From positions 1,426,001 through 1,490,000 of the forward strand of contig NZ_CP012150.1 of the NCBI RefSeq assembly GCF_001187505.1: a DNA stretch of 64,000 nt. The letters run 5' to 3'. Below, one piece after another: positions 11,194 to 22,400 of the stretch; the stretch's first letter is position 1, and each line of letters opens with the position of its first letter. This stretch comes from Mycolicibacterium goodii (GTDB lineage: Bacteria > Actinomycetota > Actinomycetes > Mycobacteriales > Mycobacteriaceae). The position numbers were made by a program, and so were the translations under genes. The notes beneath the pieces are model-generated. The model searched no databases. It was not told where the DNA came from and worked only from the letters and a program-made list of their open reading frames with translations.

Positions 11194-12142
11194 CGAATTC
11201 GGGTGTGGCGGTCAGGTATCCGCCGCCGTGACCGAAGTAGTCGAGGGCCCGGTGGTCGACACCGTCGTCGGTGCGCACCACGTCGAGCACCAGGCCCGGT
11301 GACTGTCCGCGGTAGGCGTCGGCGCCTGCGACGATCACCATGCCACCGTCCTCCTCGATGAACACCCGGCCCGGGGTGCCGCCGTAGGTGCAGCGCGAGA
11401 CGTGTGCGGAGATCAGGCGCAGTCGCTCACCGCGAAAGTACGTGTAGGCATTGGGATACGGGTCCGAGAGCGCCCGGATGAACCGCTCGATGTCGGCGGC
11501 GGGCCACGACCAGTCCACCAGGCTGTCGCGGTCGGAACGCTTGTGGAAGAACGTCCGCTGGGCCAGGTCCTGCGGAACCGGTGTGGCGGTGCCGTTCTCG
11601 ATCGAGTCGAGTGCGTCCTCCAGCACCTCGGGTACCAGGTCGAGGGTGTCGTACACCAGGCTGGTGCCGGTACTGGTGGGGGTGATCGCTACGGACCGCT
11701 GCAGCAGGATGTCGCCGGTGTCGAGTTCGTCGTCCATGAGATGCGCGGTCAGGCCGGTGTGGCTGGCACCGCTGATCAGTGACCAGATCACCGGCGAGAA
11801 ACCGGTGAACTTCGGCAGCAGCGAGTCATGCAAATTGACGGTGCCGTATTTGGGAATCGAGAACAGTTCACGCGGAAGACGGGTGCGCCAGTTGTTCGCG
11901 ACGGCGACGTCGGGTGCCAGCGCCTTGACGCGGTCGATCAGTTCGGGCGTCGGCCGCTTGGCCAGGAACACCTCGATACCGGCGCCGCGGGCCAGGTCCT
12001 CCACCGAGTCGGCCCAAATCGATTCGTACGCATGATCACTCGTCGGATGAGTGACCACCAGGCACACGTCGTGCCGCGATTTCAACAACGCCTGCAGGGT
12101 CCGATGGCCCCAGGTCTGGTAGCCGAACATGACCACACGCAC
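11183..12142 (-). CDS. fxbA: formyltransferase for N5-hydroxyornithine in exochelin synthesis
   Basis: 319 residues, related to methionyl-tRNA formyltransferase. The catalytic triad lines up as Asn103 and His105 in VNLHDSLLP and Asp144 in DTGDIL. It would transfer a formyl group from 10-formyl-tetrahydrofolate to the N5-hydroxyl-amine of ornithine, giving the first residue of exochelin. A methionyl-tRNA role is unlikely because of the setting, convergent with siderophore import genes and divergent from the NRPS operon. fxbA is a known iron-regulated, essential exochelin gene of M. smegmatis. The divergent promoter region contains a strong IdeR box. Iron repression of both directions from one site is inferred. 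Confidence 0.92.
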   Translation of the reverse strand: MRVVMFGYQTWGHRTLQALLKSRHDVCLVVTHPTSDHAYESIWADSVEDLARGAGIEVFLAKRPTPELIDRVKALAPDVAVANNWRTRLPRELFSIPKYGTVNLHDSLLPKFTGFSPVIWSLISGASHTGLTAHLMDDELDTGDILLQRSVAITPTSTGTSLVYDTLDLVPEVLEDALDSIENGTATPVPQDLAQRTFFHKRSDRDSLVDWSWPAADIERFIRALSDPYPNAYTYFRGERLRLISAHVSRCTYGGTPGRVFIEEDGGMVIVAGADAYRGQSPGLVLDVVRTDDGVDHRALDYFGHGGGYLTATPEFATV

Positions 12143-12194
12143 AGGAAACTCCCAGCTTCATGACAGGTATCGAACAGGTATGGAGCGAGCACAC

Positions 12195-12213
12195 ATTGGT
12201 AAGCCTTACCTTT
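12195..12213 (+). promoter_or_regulatory. IdeR iron box in the fxbA / exochelin NRPS divergent promoter
   Basis: ATTGGTAAGCCTTACCTTT matches the palindromic IdeR consensus at 16 of 19 positions, with the core GGTAAGCCTTACC perfect. It lies 53 bases upstream of the fxbA start and 145 bases upstream of the MbtH-like gene. One bound repressor dimer pair could control both directions. IdeR-Fe(II) represses siderophore genes in iron-replete mycobacteria. Confidence 0.82.
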
Positions 12214-12357
12214 GATAGCATGCCGGTTGGCTCGCGCGTCGTCCAGTGTTCCCGACACCGGGACGGTAGTCGAGGGCCAAGGGGGAAGGCCACCACTGCC
12301 GGCGTTGCGGTACTACGGTGACCCAGAAACTCCTGGAACTTTGGGGGAAGGAAACGC

Positions 12358-12606
12358 TTGTCCAGCAATCCATTTGACGATGCCGACGGCCGCTTCGTGG
12401 TCCTGGTTAACGACGAGGGCCAACATTCGCTGTGGCCGACATTCGCTGACGTTCCCGCAGGCTGGACCGTCGTCTACGGCGGCACGGAAGGTGCTGATCG
12501 TGACAGTGCCCTGCGCTATGTCGACGAGAACTGGGACGATCTACGTCCGCGGTCGCTGCGCGAAGCAGGCAGCGAAGCAGACAAGAGTACGGCCACTTTG
12601 GCGTGA
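12358..12606 (+). CDS. MbtH-like NRPS partner protein
   Basis: 82 residues from a TTG start with a GGGGGAAGGA ribosome site at 12343-12352. It has the MbtH-family pattern: [10 protein letters not shown], then VPAGW, then a conserved C-terminal WDDLRP-type helix. MbtH proteins bind adenylation domains and are needed for their folding or activity, so it is expected to serve one or more of the six A domains of the giant synthetase. Its stop overlaps the GTG of the first exporter gene. It is followed by about 15 non-conserved residues after the MbtH fold, which is slightly longer than the usual ~70. Confidence 0.9.
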   Translation: MSSNPFDDADGRFVVLVNDEGQHSLWPTFADVPAGWTVVYGGTEGADRDSALRYVDENWDDLRPRSLREAGSEADKSTATLA

Positions 12607-14333
12607 TCATGGCCGACACCACGCGAACCGACCTGTCCTGGACCGGGGTTCGCGTACTTCGGCGCACCGTGAGCCGAAATTTGAAGTGGCTCACCTCCGG
12701 TACGACGCTGATCGCACTGCACCAGCTGTGTGAGGTGTCGGTACCGGTCCTGATCGGCATCATCGTCGACCGCGCGGTCGCCACCGGCCGCGCCGAGGCG
12801 ATCATTCGCTGGATTGCCGTTCTCGCCGTACTTTTCGTGGTGTTGACGGTGGTCTACCGATTCGGCGCGCGCCTGCTGATGTTCGCCATCGCCCGCGAAT
12901 CCCACCTGCTCCGGGTCGAGTCGAGCGCCAAGATCCTCGACCCGCTCGGCATGAAGACCGAATACAAAGTCGGTGAACTGCTTTCCATCTCGTCCGACGA
13001 CGCCGACGAGGTGTCGTACCTGCTGGACTACGTACCGCGGATCACCGGCGCCGTGGTGGGCACGGTGGTGTGCGGCGCGGTGCTGCTGACCATCGATCTG
13101 CCCCTGGGTCTGATGGTGCTCATCGGTGTGCCCGTCGTGGTCGTCGGCCTGCAGTTGACGGCTCCGCTGATCGCGCGGCGTGTCGAGGATCAGCAGGCCG
13201 AGATCGGCCGCGCCACCGCCCTGGCGACCGACCTCATCAGCGGGCACCGACCGTTGCAGGGCATCGGCGCGCAGGCCAACGCGGCGGGACGGTACCGCGT
13301 CGCGAGCCGCCGGGCGTTGACCGCGACGCTGCGCGCCGCACGCATCCAGAGTGCCCACTCGGGTGCCGCCGCGGCGGCCGGGGCACTGGCCGCGATGGCC
13401 GTCGCGGTCGCCGCCGCATACTTCGCGATCCGCGGATCGCTCACGGTGGGCCAGTTGATCACCGTGATCGGCCTCGCCCAATTCCTCATCGAACCGTTCT
13501 CGCTGCTGGCGATCGTGCCGAGTTGGGTGGCCGAGGCGCGGGCTTCGGCCAACCGCGTCGCCAATGTGCTCAACGCACCGACACGCCACTTTCCGGTCGT
13601 GGCCGCGGAACCCCGGGATTCGGCGGCGCGCCTGTCGATCCGCCATGCGACATACGGGGGGCTCAAGGACCTCTCGTTCGACGTCGAGCCCGGCGAGTTC
13701 GTCGCGGTGCTCACCAGCGATGTACGCGATGCCGCCGCGCTGGTCGATCTGCTGTCCGGATTCGAGCGGGCCGCAGAATCGGGCACCGTGCTGGTGGGCG
13801 GGCGACGTCTCGACCAGATCCCGGCCGGGGAGCGCCGCGAGCAGCTGCTGGTCGAACAACATCTCGGTGCGATGTTCAGCGGCACACTGGAATCGAATCT
13901 CCGTGTGCTGACTGCCGATCGGGACAGCCGCGTCTCTGTCGAGGACGCTCTCGCGGCGTCGTGCGCGGTCGACGTCGTCGATCTGCACCCCGACGGTCTC
14001 GGCCATCCGGTCACCGAGCGCGGCGCGAGCCTGTCCGGTGGACAACGCCAACGGTGGACGCTGGCCAGGGCGCTGCTGGTCGATCCGGCCGTTCTGGTGC
14101 TGCATGACCCGACCACCGCGGTCGACGCCGTCACCGAACAGGCCATCGCCGACGGCATCCGCAGGCTGCGCACGGCCGCTGGCCGCACGACACTGGTGCT
14201 CACCAGTAGCCCGGCGCTGCTTGCCGCGGCCGACCGGGTGCTGCTCATCGACGACGGACGACTGCACAGCGAGGGCACACACCGCGATCTGGTGAACGCT
14301 CATCCCGACTATCGGGATCTGGTGACCCGATGA
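12603..14333 (+). CDS. ABC exporter half-transporter with degenerate ATP site (exochelin export, ExiT-type)
   Basis: 576 residues: an N-terminal six-helix exporter domain (about 1-310) and a C-terminal ATPase domain. The ATPase is partly broken. Where Walker A should be, near residue 370, the sequence reads [12 protein letters not shown] with no G-K-S/T. Walker B reads [11 protein letters not shown], with His and Asp in place of the usual Asp and Glu. The H-loop histidine is replaced (LTSSPAL). The signature [10 protein letters not shown] is intact. This is the pattern of the non-catalytic partner of a heterodimer. The start is GTG 12603, overlapping the MbtH gene, or ATG 12609. It overlaps the second half-transporter by ATGA. 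The role in exochelin export follows from position and the published exiT gene. Confidence 0.88.
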   Translation: MIMADTTRTDLSWTGVRVLRRTVSRNLKWLTSGTTLIALHQLCEVSVPVLIGIIVDRAVATGRAEAIIRWIAVLAVLFVVLTVVYRFGARLLMFAIARESHLLRVESSAKILDPLGMKTEYKVGELLSISSDDADEVSYLLDYVPRITGAVVGTVVCGAVLLTIDLPLGLMVLIGVPVVVVGLQLTAPLIARRVEDQQAEIGRATALATDLISGHRPLQGIGAQANAAGRYRVASRRALTATLRAARIQSAHSGAAAAAGALAAMAVAVAAAYFAIRGSLTVGQLITVIGLAQFLIEPFSLLAIVPSWVAEARASANRVANVLNAPTRHFPVVAAEPRDSAARLSIRHATYGGLKDLSFDVEPGEFVAVLTSDVRDAAALVDLLSGFERAAESGTVLVGGRRLDQIPAGERREQLLVEQHLGAMFSGTLESNLRVLTADRDSRVSVEDALAASCAVDVVDLHPDGLGHPVTERGASLSGGQRQRWTLARALLVDPAVLVLHDPTTAVDAVTEQAIADGIRRLRTAAGRTTLVLTSSPALLAAADRVLLIDDGRLHSEGTHRDLVNAHPDYRDLVTR

Positions 14334-16096
14334 TCTCCGATGAACCAATCACACCGCCGGTGTTACCGGTCGCGACCGCCAGACGCGCACGCGCGTGGTT
14401 GGTGGCCGACCTGCGTCGCAGGCGCACCGCACTGGCCGCCGTGGTGGTGGTCGGGCTCACGGCCGCCGGCGCCTCGGTGGTTCCCATCTACCTGCTCGGC
14501 ATGCTCGTTGACCGGGTCGAACAGGGCGGCGACGCAAGCGGTCTGGTGAAGCTCGGCGCGGTGATCGCGGCGGCCGCGGTCGCGGGCGGCCTCGGCACCG
14601 GATTGTCGACCTACCTGACCACCCGGCTCGGCGAACAGATGCTGGCCGATCTGCGCGAACGGGTCCTGGAACGCGCGCTGAACCTGCCTGCCACGCTGAT
14701 CGAGGAGAGCGGGCGCGGCGACCTGCTGTCACGGGTCGGCCCCGACGTCGCGGTGGTCGCCCGCACCGTCGCCCAGGTGCTGCCGGTGATCCTCAACGGG
14801 TTCTTCCTCGGGGTCGTCACCTTGGTCGGCATGACCAGCCTGGATTGGCGTCTGGGCCTCGCGGGGGCGCTGGCCGTCCCGGCCTACATCGCCGGATTGC
14901 GTTGGTACCTGCCGCGATCGGCCCCGATGTACGCCGACGAGCGGATCGCCATCGCCAACCGCGCACAGGTCACGGTGGAGTCGATCCAGGGTGCGAGGAC
15001 CATCGACGCCTACGAGATCCACGACCGTCACCTCGCCGACATCGACCGGGCCTCAGGCCGGGCGCGCGACATCTCGATCGCGGTGTTCACGTTCTTCACC
15101 CGCCTGGTGGGCCGCGTCAACCGCGCCGAATTCATCGGCCTCACCGCCACATTGGTGGTCGGGTTCCTGCTGGTCCGGTCGGGTGAGGTCAGCGTCGGGC
15201 AGGTCACCGCGGCCGCGTTGATGTTCCACCGCCTGTTCAACCCGATCGGCGAACTGATGTACAACTTCGACGAGATCCAGTCCGCGTCGGCGAGCCTCGC
15301 GCGTCTGGTCGGCGTCATCGACCTCGATGTCCCCGGCGCTGACGCACAACGTGCGCCCACCACGCCCCGTGGCGCCGATATCGTCGTCGACAACGTGTCG
15401 TTCGCCTACGGCACGGGACCCGAAATTCTGCACGGCGTTTCGCTGAACATCCCGGCGGGCGGCAGGTGCGCACTGGTCGGCGCGACGGGCGCGGGCAAGA
15501 CCACGCTGGCCGCGGTCGTCGCCGGACTGCTCACCCCGACCTCGGGGCAGGCCCGCATCGGTGGGGTCCCCGTGGCCGAGATCACCGACCTGCGCCGCTG
15601 GGTCGCCACGATCACACAGGAAGTTCATGTGTTCTCCGGCCCGCTCATCGACGACCTACGGCTCGTCGCACCGCAGGCGACCGTCGACGAGGTGTGGGCC
15701 GCGTTGGACACCGTCGGCGCGGGCACCTGGGTCAAGGCCCTCGACGACGGTCTGCACACCCTCGTCGGTGAGCACGGACACGAGTTGACCGCCGCACAGG
15801 CCCAGCATGTCGCGATGGCGCGACTGGTGCTCGCCGATCCGAAGGTCGTGGTGCTCGACGAGGCCACCGCCGAGGCAGGCAGCGCCCACGCCGCCGACCT
15901 GGAGGACGCCGCGTCGGCCGCCACCGCGGGCCGCACCACGTTGATCGTCGCGCACCGGCTGACCCAGGCCGCACACGCAGATCAAGTCGCCGTCATGGCG
16001 GACGGGCGCATCGTCGAAAACGGCACGCACGCAGAGCTGATCGCGCTCGGCGGTCGCTACGCGCGGCTATGGCAGGCCTGGAGCAGGCACAACTGA
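14330..16096 (+). CDS. ABC exporter half-transporter, catalytic partner (exochelin export)
   Basis: 588 residues: a six-helix exporter domain followed by an ATPase domain. Walker A GATGAGKT (about residues 384-391), Walker B VVVLDEAT (about 504-511) and H-loop VAHRLT are canonical. The signature motif has become LTAAQA near residue 487. Paired with the preceding subunit, its Walker motifs would face the intact LSGGQ of the partner to make one working ATP site. The partner's lost Walker motifs would face this LTAAQ to make a dead site. The heterodimer would therefore have one catalytic site only, as in other asymmetric exporters. The gene sits 64 bases before the NRPS, in the same operon. Confidence 0.9.
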   Translation: MISDEPITPPVLPVATARRARAWLVADLRRRRTALAAVVVVGLTAAGASVVPIYLLGMLVDRVEQGGDASGLVKLGAVIAAAAVAGGLGTGLSTYLTTRLGEQMLADLRERVLERALNLPATLIEESGRGDLLSRVGPDVAVVARTVAQVLPVILNGFFLGVVTLVGMTSLDWRLGLAGALAVPAYIAGLRWYLPRSAPMYADERIAIANRAQVTVESIQGARTIDAYEIHDRHLADIDRASGRARDISIAVFTFFTRLVGRVNRAEFIGLTATLVVGFLLVRSGEVSVGQVTAAALMFHRLFNPIGELMYNFDEIQSASASLARLVGVIDLDVPGADAQRAPTTPRGADIVVDNVSFAYGTGPEILHGVSLNIPAGGRCALVGATGAGKTTLAAVVAGLLTPTSGQARIGGVPVAEITDLRRWVATITQEVHVFSGPLIDDLRLVAPQATVDEVWAALDTVGAGTWVKALDDGLHTLVGEHGHELTAAQAQHVAMARLVLADPKVVVLDEATAEAGSAHAADLEDAASAATAGRTTLIVAHRLTQAAHADQVAVMADGRIVENGTHAELIALGGRYARLWQAWSRHN

Positions 16097-16160
16097 GATC
16101 GGCCGCCCCACCGACACATCGCCAGGGACGGTCCACGACGTACATGGAGGTTGCTCGCAC

Positions 16161-19100
16161 GTGACCGCGGATTCGCTGGACATCGCAGAGCTTCTGGAGC
16201 TGTGGAACAACCATTCCACCCCGGAGGCCACATCGACCGTGCCGACCCTGTTCGCCGATCAGTGCGCGCGCACTCCGGACGTGGTCGCCGTGGTCGACCG
16301 GGCGCGCCGGCTCACCTACCGCGAACTCGAAACGCACGTCGCACAACTCGCGCATGCCGTGCGCACCGCGGCCGGTGACGGGCCCGAGCCGATCGTGGCG
16401 ATCGGCGTACCGCGGTCGGCCGAGATGGTCGTGTGTGTCCTGGCCGCGATGTTGTCGGGTGTCGCGTTCGTCCCGCTCGACCCGACGTGGCCCGCCCACC
16501 GGCGCAGCCAGGTGCTCGCGGACTCGGGTGCGGTCGCGGCGTTCATCGCCGACGACGACGAATCCGACTGGGGCGTCACCACATTGCGTGTCGACCTGGA
16601 CAACTGGCGGTTCGCCGCGCAGTCACCCGTGCCGCCGCATGCCGACGTGCATCCCGCGCAACTGGCGTACGTGATCTTCACCTCGGGATCGACCGGCAAA
16701 CCCAAGGGCGCGATGATCCGCCACGACGCGATCGCCGAACGGTTGCAGTGGCAGCGTGACCACATCCTGCACTTCGGCAGGCACGACCACACCGACGTCG
16801 CACTGTTCAAGGCGCCGTTGTCGTTCGACATCTCCGTCAACGAGATCCTGCTGCCGCTCGTCAGCGGCGGGCGGGTCGTGGTCGCCGTGCCCGACGGTGA
16901 GAAGGACCCCGAGTATCTGCTCGAGCTGATCCGCACCGAACAGGTGACGTTCGTGTACCTGGTGTCGTCGATGCTCGACACGCTGCTGGAGCTCGACCGG
17001 CTGGCGACCACCGCAGGCGCCCCCAGTTCGCTGGCATCGCTGCGGCACGTCTGGTGCGGCGGTGAGGTGCTCACCCCCGGCCTGTTCGCCCGGTTCCGCA
17101 GACAACTCACCACGACGCTCTACCACGGGTACGGCCCGGCCGAGGCCACCATCGGTGTCTCCCATGTCATCTACCGCGACACCGCCGAACGGATCGCCAC
17201 CTCGATCGGCCGCCCCAACCCCCACACCCAGCTGTACGTTCTCGACGAGTACCTGCGCCCGGTGCCGCCGGGCGTCGGCGGCGAACTCTATGCCGCCGGT
17301 TTCCTGCTGGGGCGTGGTTATGTCAACGCGCCGTCGCTCACCGCGTCGCGGTTCATCGCGAACCCGTTCGACGGCAACGGTTCCCGCATGTACCGCACCG
17401 GTGATCTCGCCCGGTGGACCGAGGACGGCTCGCTGGAATTCCTGGGCCGCGCCGACAACCAGGTCAAGATCGGCGGCAGGCGCGTCGAACTCGAGGAGAT
17501 CGAGTCGCAACTGGCCGACCATCCCGCCATCCGCCAGGCCGTCGTCGACGTGCACCGCCAAGGCGGCGCCGACCTGCTCGTCGGCTACCTGGTGACCGTC
17601 GACGGCGTCGGCAATGACCCGGCGCTGCACACCGAGGTCGCCGACTGGGCTCGCACCCGCCTGCCGGAATACATGGTGCCCAAGGCCTTCGTGGCCCTCG
17701 AACGGGTCCCGCTGACGGCGAACGGCAAGACCGACCGCAGGGCGCTGCCCGCGCCGGACCTCGCGCGCAGCGGCACGGTCAATCCGCCGCGCACACCGCG
17801 GGAAACCGTGCTGTGCCGGGCGTTTGCCGACGCCCTCGACATCGACGCGGTCGGCGTCGACGAGGACTTCTTCGCCCTCGGCGGCGACAGCATCGTGGCG
17901 ATCCGCGTCGTGAGCCGCCTGCGCGCGGCCGGCTACACGCTGCGACCCCGGGACATGTTCGCCCACCGCACGGTCGAGGCGCTGGCACCCCTGCTCGGCG
18001 AATCTCACGGCCGGGACACCGGCCCAGTGGTCGAGCCCACCGGTGTTGCCGCGCCGACGCCGATTCTGCGCTGGCTCGACGAGGTCGGCACCACCGGATC
18101 GGTGCGCAACGGCTTCTACCAGGGCATGTCACTCGTGACACCGGCCGACCTCGACGCGACCGCGCTGCGCGCCGCGCTCGAGGCGACCGTGCGACGCCAC
18201 CACGTGCTGTGGGCCCCACCGGGGCGAACCGCCGCGGACATCGACATCCCCGCGGCGCCGCCTCGGCTCACCCTCCTGACGACCGACGCCCCCGGCGCAC
18301 TCGAAGAAGCAGTCGCAAGCGTCGCAACACAATTGGTGTCCGCGCTGCATACCACCCGGATCGCGTTCGGCTGGGTCCGTCGAGCCGGTGCAGCGGGCCG
18401 CCTCGTGGTCATCGCCGACCACACCGTGATCGACGGGGTCTCGCTGCGCATCCTCGCCGAGGACATCACCTCCGCGTACCGGCTGATCGTCGATGGCCGT
18501 CCCGCCGAGCTTCCCGCGGCACACACCTCGTGGCGGGCCTGGGCGCAGCGGCTCACCGACACCGTCGCGGCAGGCGCCTTCGACGCCGACCTCGAACACT
18601 GGCAGCGGGTGTGCGCGACGACCGAGACCCCATGGGGCGACCGGCCGTTGGATCCCGCGCGCGACACCGTCGGCACCGAGTCCCGGCTCACCGTCGAACT
18701 TCCTGCCACGGTGAGCGACGCGATCCTCACCGCGGTGCCGGACCGGATCCACGGCCACGTCAACGACGCGCTGGTCGCGGCGCTCTACCTGGCGTTGCGG
18801 CGGTGGCTGGCCGCGCGCGGTGTGAACGCCGACACGGTGCTGCTCGAGATGGAAGGTCACGGCCGCGAAGGCCACCTGGTCGACGACCTCGACGTGTCCA
18901 ACACGGTCGGCTGGTTCACCACGCTCTACCCGGTCGCCCTGCGCGACGGTGAATTCGACTGGCAGGCCGCGGCATCGGGTGGCGCCGACCTGGGCGCGGC
19001 GGTGCGCTCGATCAAGGATCAACTGCGCTCGGTGCCCTCGCACGGGTTCAGCTACGGCGCGCTGCGCTACCTGCGCGACGGCACCACCGGTCTCGACATC

Positions 19101-19400
19101 GCGCCGCAGGTGCTGTTCAACTACCTCGGGCGGTTCGACACCGCCGACCGGCCCTGGGCGTTCGCGAACGACCACGTCGCGGTGCTCGAGGACCGCGACC
19201 CGGGCATGCCGCTGCCGCGACTGCTCGAGGTCAACGCCGAGGCCGTCACCACGACCGACGGCACGGTGCTGCGCGCGACGTTCAGCTGGCCCGCACACGC
19301 TGTCGCGGAATCCGAGGTGAGCGCGCTCGCCGGGATGTGGACCGACCTGCTCACCGCCATCGCCACCAGCGAGCACGTGCAGGGCCACAGCGCATCGGAT
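16161..19400 (+). other. NRPS module 1: A-T-E, loads formyl-hydroxy-ornithine
   Basis: There is no condensation domain, so this is the starter module. The A domain has [10 protein letters not shown] near residue 175 and code DINYWGGIGK, which I recall as that of the formyl-hydroxy-ornithine module of coelichelin. Carrier Ser577 lies in GGDS. The E domain has EGHGRE and NTVGWFT, but its catalytic motif is DH-TVIDG (Asp753-His754) rather than HH; the second, catalytic histidine is kept. The E domain predicts the D (R) configuration seen in exochelin MS. Confidence 0.85.
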
Positions 19401-22400
19401 TTCGACCGGGTCGAGGTCACCGCCGATGACGTCGCCGAACTGCAGCGGCGCTACCCGGGTTTCACCGACATCCTGCCGCTCACACCCGCGCAGCAGGGCA
19501 TCTACTTCCACTCGACCTTCAGCCGCAACCGCGATCCCTACGTGGTGCAGCAGATCGTCGACATCACCGGCCCGCTGGACACCGAACGGTTCCAGCGCGC
19601 AACCGAATCCGTGGCCACTCGCCACCGTGCGCTCTCGGCGGCCTTCACCACGCTGTCCGACGGCACCCCGGTCGCGGTGCACGCCGCGCCGGTCGCCCCC
19701 GACTTCGACGTGGTCGACGCCCGGCACGCCGCCGATCCCGTCGCCGCGGTGACCCGGCGCGCCCAGTGGGAGCGCGAACGCCGCTTCAACCTCGCCGCCG
19801 CCCCGCTCACCCGCTACACGCTGGTCCGCCGAAGCGACGACCTGCACACGATGATCCAGACCGTGCACCACATCGTCGCCGACGGCTGGTCGGTTCCGAT
19901 CGTGCTCGACGATCTGCTCACCGCCTACGCCGGTGACGACTTCGACGGTCCCGCACCACAGTTCGCCCGGTTCGTCGACTGGCTCGAGCGCCGCGGCGCC
20001 GAGGCCGACCGCGCCGCGTGGGCGCGGGTCCTCGAGGGCCTCACCGAACCTACCCTGCTCGCCGGCGTCGACGGTGCCCGCTCTCGCGAAACCCGCACGG
20101 GATTCGGCACCCGCACCGTGACCCTGCAACCCCGTGAGGCGGTCGCGGCCGCGGCGAATTCCGCGGCGGTCACCGTCGGCACCCTGCTGCACACCGCATG
20201 GGGCGTCGCGCTCGGGCGGCTCACCGGTCGCGACGACGTCGTGTTCGGCACCGTGGTCTCCGGCCGCGGCGGTGGTGTCGACTCCGTCGACGGCATCGAA
20301 TCGATGGTGGGCCTGCTCGTCAACACCATCCCCGTGCGGGTGTCCTGGACGGCCGGCGACACCGGCGCCGATGCCGCGGCGCGCCTGGCGGCGGTGGAAA
20401 CGGCCCTGCTCGAACATCATCACCTGCCGCTGACCGAGGCACACCGCCTGGCCGGCGTCACCGAACTGTTCGACACCCTCGTCGTGATCGAGAACCTCGG
20501 CGCCACCACGCATGCGCGCGGTGAGTTGACGCTGGGCGACATCGGCGTGATCGAGGCCCCGCACTATCCGCTGACGCTCATGATCAGCGTGCGTGACACC
20601 ATCACCGTCACCGTCACCAACGACCGGCAGCGGGTGTCGGATGTGTTGGCCGACACCGCGGTCACCGCGTTCGCCGATGTGCTGGCGGCGCTGACCACCG
20701 ACCCGGCGGTGTCGCCGACGCAGATCGCCCTGTCCGCACCGCAAGCGGTTGCCGTTGCGCCACGACCACCGCGGACGGTCACCGCCATGCTCACCGCGGC
20801 CATCGACGCCCACCGCGACGAGGTCGCGCTGGTGGTGGGTGACACCACCTGGACCTATGGCGAACTCGACACCCGCGCCGCGGAACTCGCCGCCGCGCTG
20901 CTCGCCGCCGGCGTGCGGCGCGGCGACGTCGTGGCGTTGGCGACGGCACGGTCGGCCGATCTGGTGGCCGCGATGTGGGCGATCATCTCCGTGGGCGCGG
21001 CCTATCTTCCGGTGGACCTCGCCTACCCTCGGACCCGCATCGAGTACATGTTGCAGCACGCCCACCCGGCGGCGGTGATCGCCGACGGCGTGGGCCGGCA
21101 TGTGGTGTCGGGGACGTTGCCGGACGGCACGGCGATCGTCTCGACCACCGAGACGACCCGCACCGCAGCGCATCTCACGCCGGCCCCGGTTGACGGCGCC
21201 GACGCGGTATCGGTGCTCTACACCTCGGGTTCCACGGGCGAGCCCAAGGCGGTGGTCGGCACACACGCGGCGCTGGCCAATCGCCTGGCGTGGGCGGTGC
21301 AGGCCTGGCCCGCCGCCACCCGCGTGGCGAAGAGCTCACTGTCGTTCATCGACGGCACCACCGAACTGCTCGCCGGACTCGTCGCCGGTGCCCGCACCGT
21401 GCTGGCCGGCGACGAGACCGCCCGCGACGGCAGGCGGCTCGCACAACTGGTGGCCACTCACGGCGTCGAACAACTGCTCGCCGTACCGTCGCTGGCCGCG
21501 GTGCTCGCCGACGAGCGCGCCGAGGATCTCGCGGCGTTGACCCGCTGGATCGTCAGCGGCGAGGCACTGGAGCCGTGGCAGCTGCGCGCCCTGCGGGGTG
21601 CCTGCCCCGCCGCCGAGATCGTCAACTCCTACGGATCCTCCGAGGTCACCGGCGACGTGCTCGCCGGTGTGCAGGACGATGCGGGCGTCACCCTCGGCGC
21701 GGCCGTGCCGGGTGCGGGCATCCGGATCCTCGACGGCCGGCTGCGCGAGCTCCCCGCCGGGGTGATCGGCGAAATCTATGTCACCGGTGTGCAACTGGCC
21801 CGCGGCTACCTGGGCAGGCCGGGGCAGACCGCGGCACGGTTCGTCGCCGCCCCCGGCGGTGGGCGGATGTACCGCACGGGTGACCTCGGCGCGATGCTGC
21901 CCGACGGTCGCGTGGTGTTCGCCGGCCGCACCGACGACCAACTCAAGATCAACGGCCACCGCGTCGAACCCGGCGAGGTGCAGAGCGTGCTCGTTCGGCA
22001 ACCCGGTGTGCGGGAGGCCGCCGTGATCGGAGCCGGCACGCAGCTCGCCGCGTTCGTGGTGCTCGACACCGGCGCCGAAGGCACCGACGCACTGCGCACC
22101 GCGGTGAGCGCCGAGCTGCCACGGCACCTGGTGCCCGCCACCGTGCGGGCCGTGGACGCGATTCCACTGCTGCCCAACGGCAAACGCGATGCCACCGCAC
22201 TGCGTGCGCTGCTGGAACCGAGCGAGGGCACGGGCGGCACCGCCGGGCCCGCCAACGAGGCCGAGCGCACTGTGCTCGACGTGATGTCCGGTGTGCTCGG
22301 CCGCGACACCCTCGGCGTCGACGACGACTTCTTCGCGGTCGGCGGCGACAGCATCTCAGCCATCCGGGTCACCAGCAGGCTGGCCCGCGCCGGGTATCAC

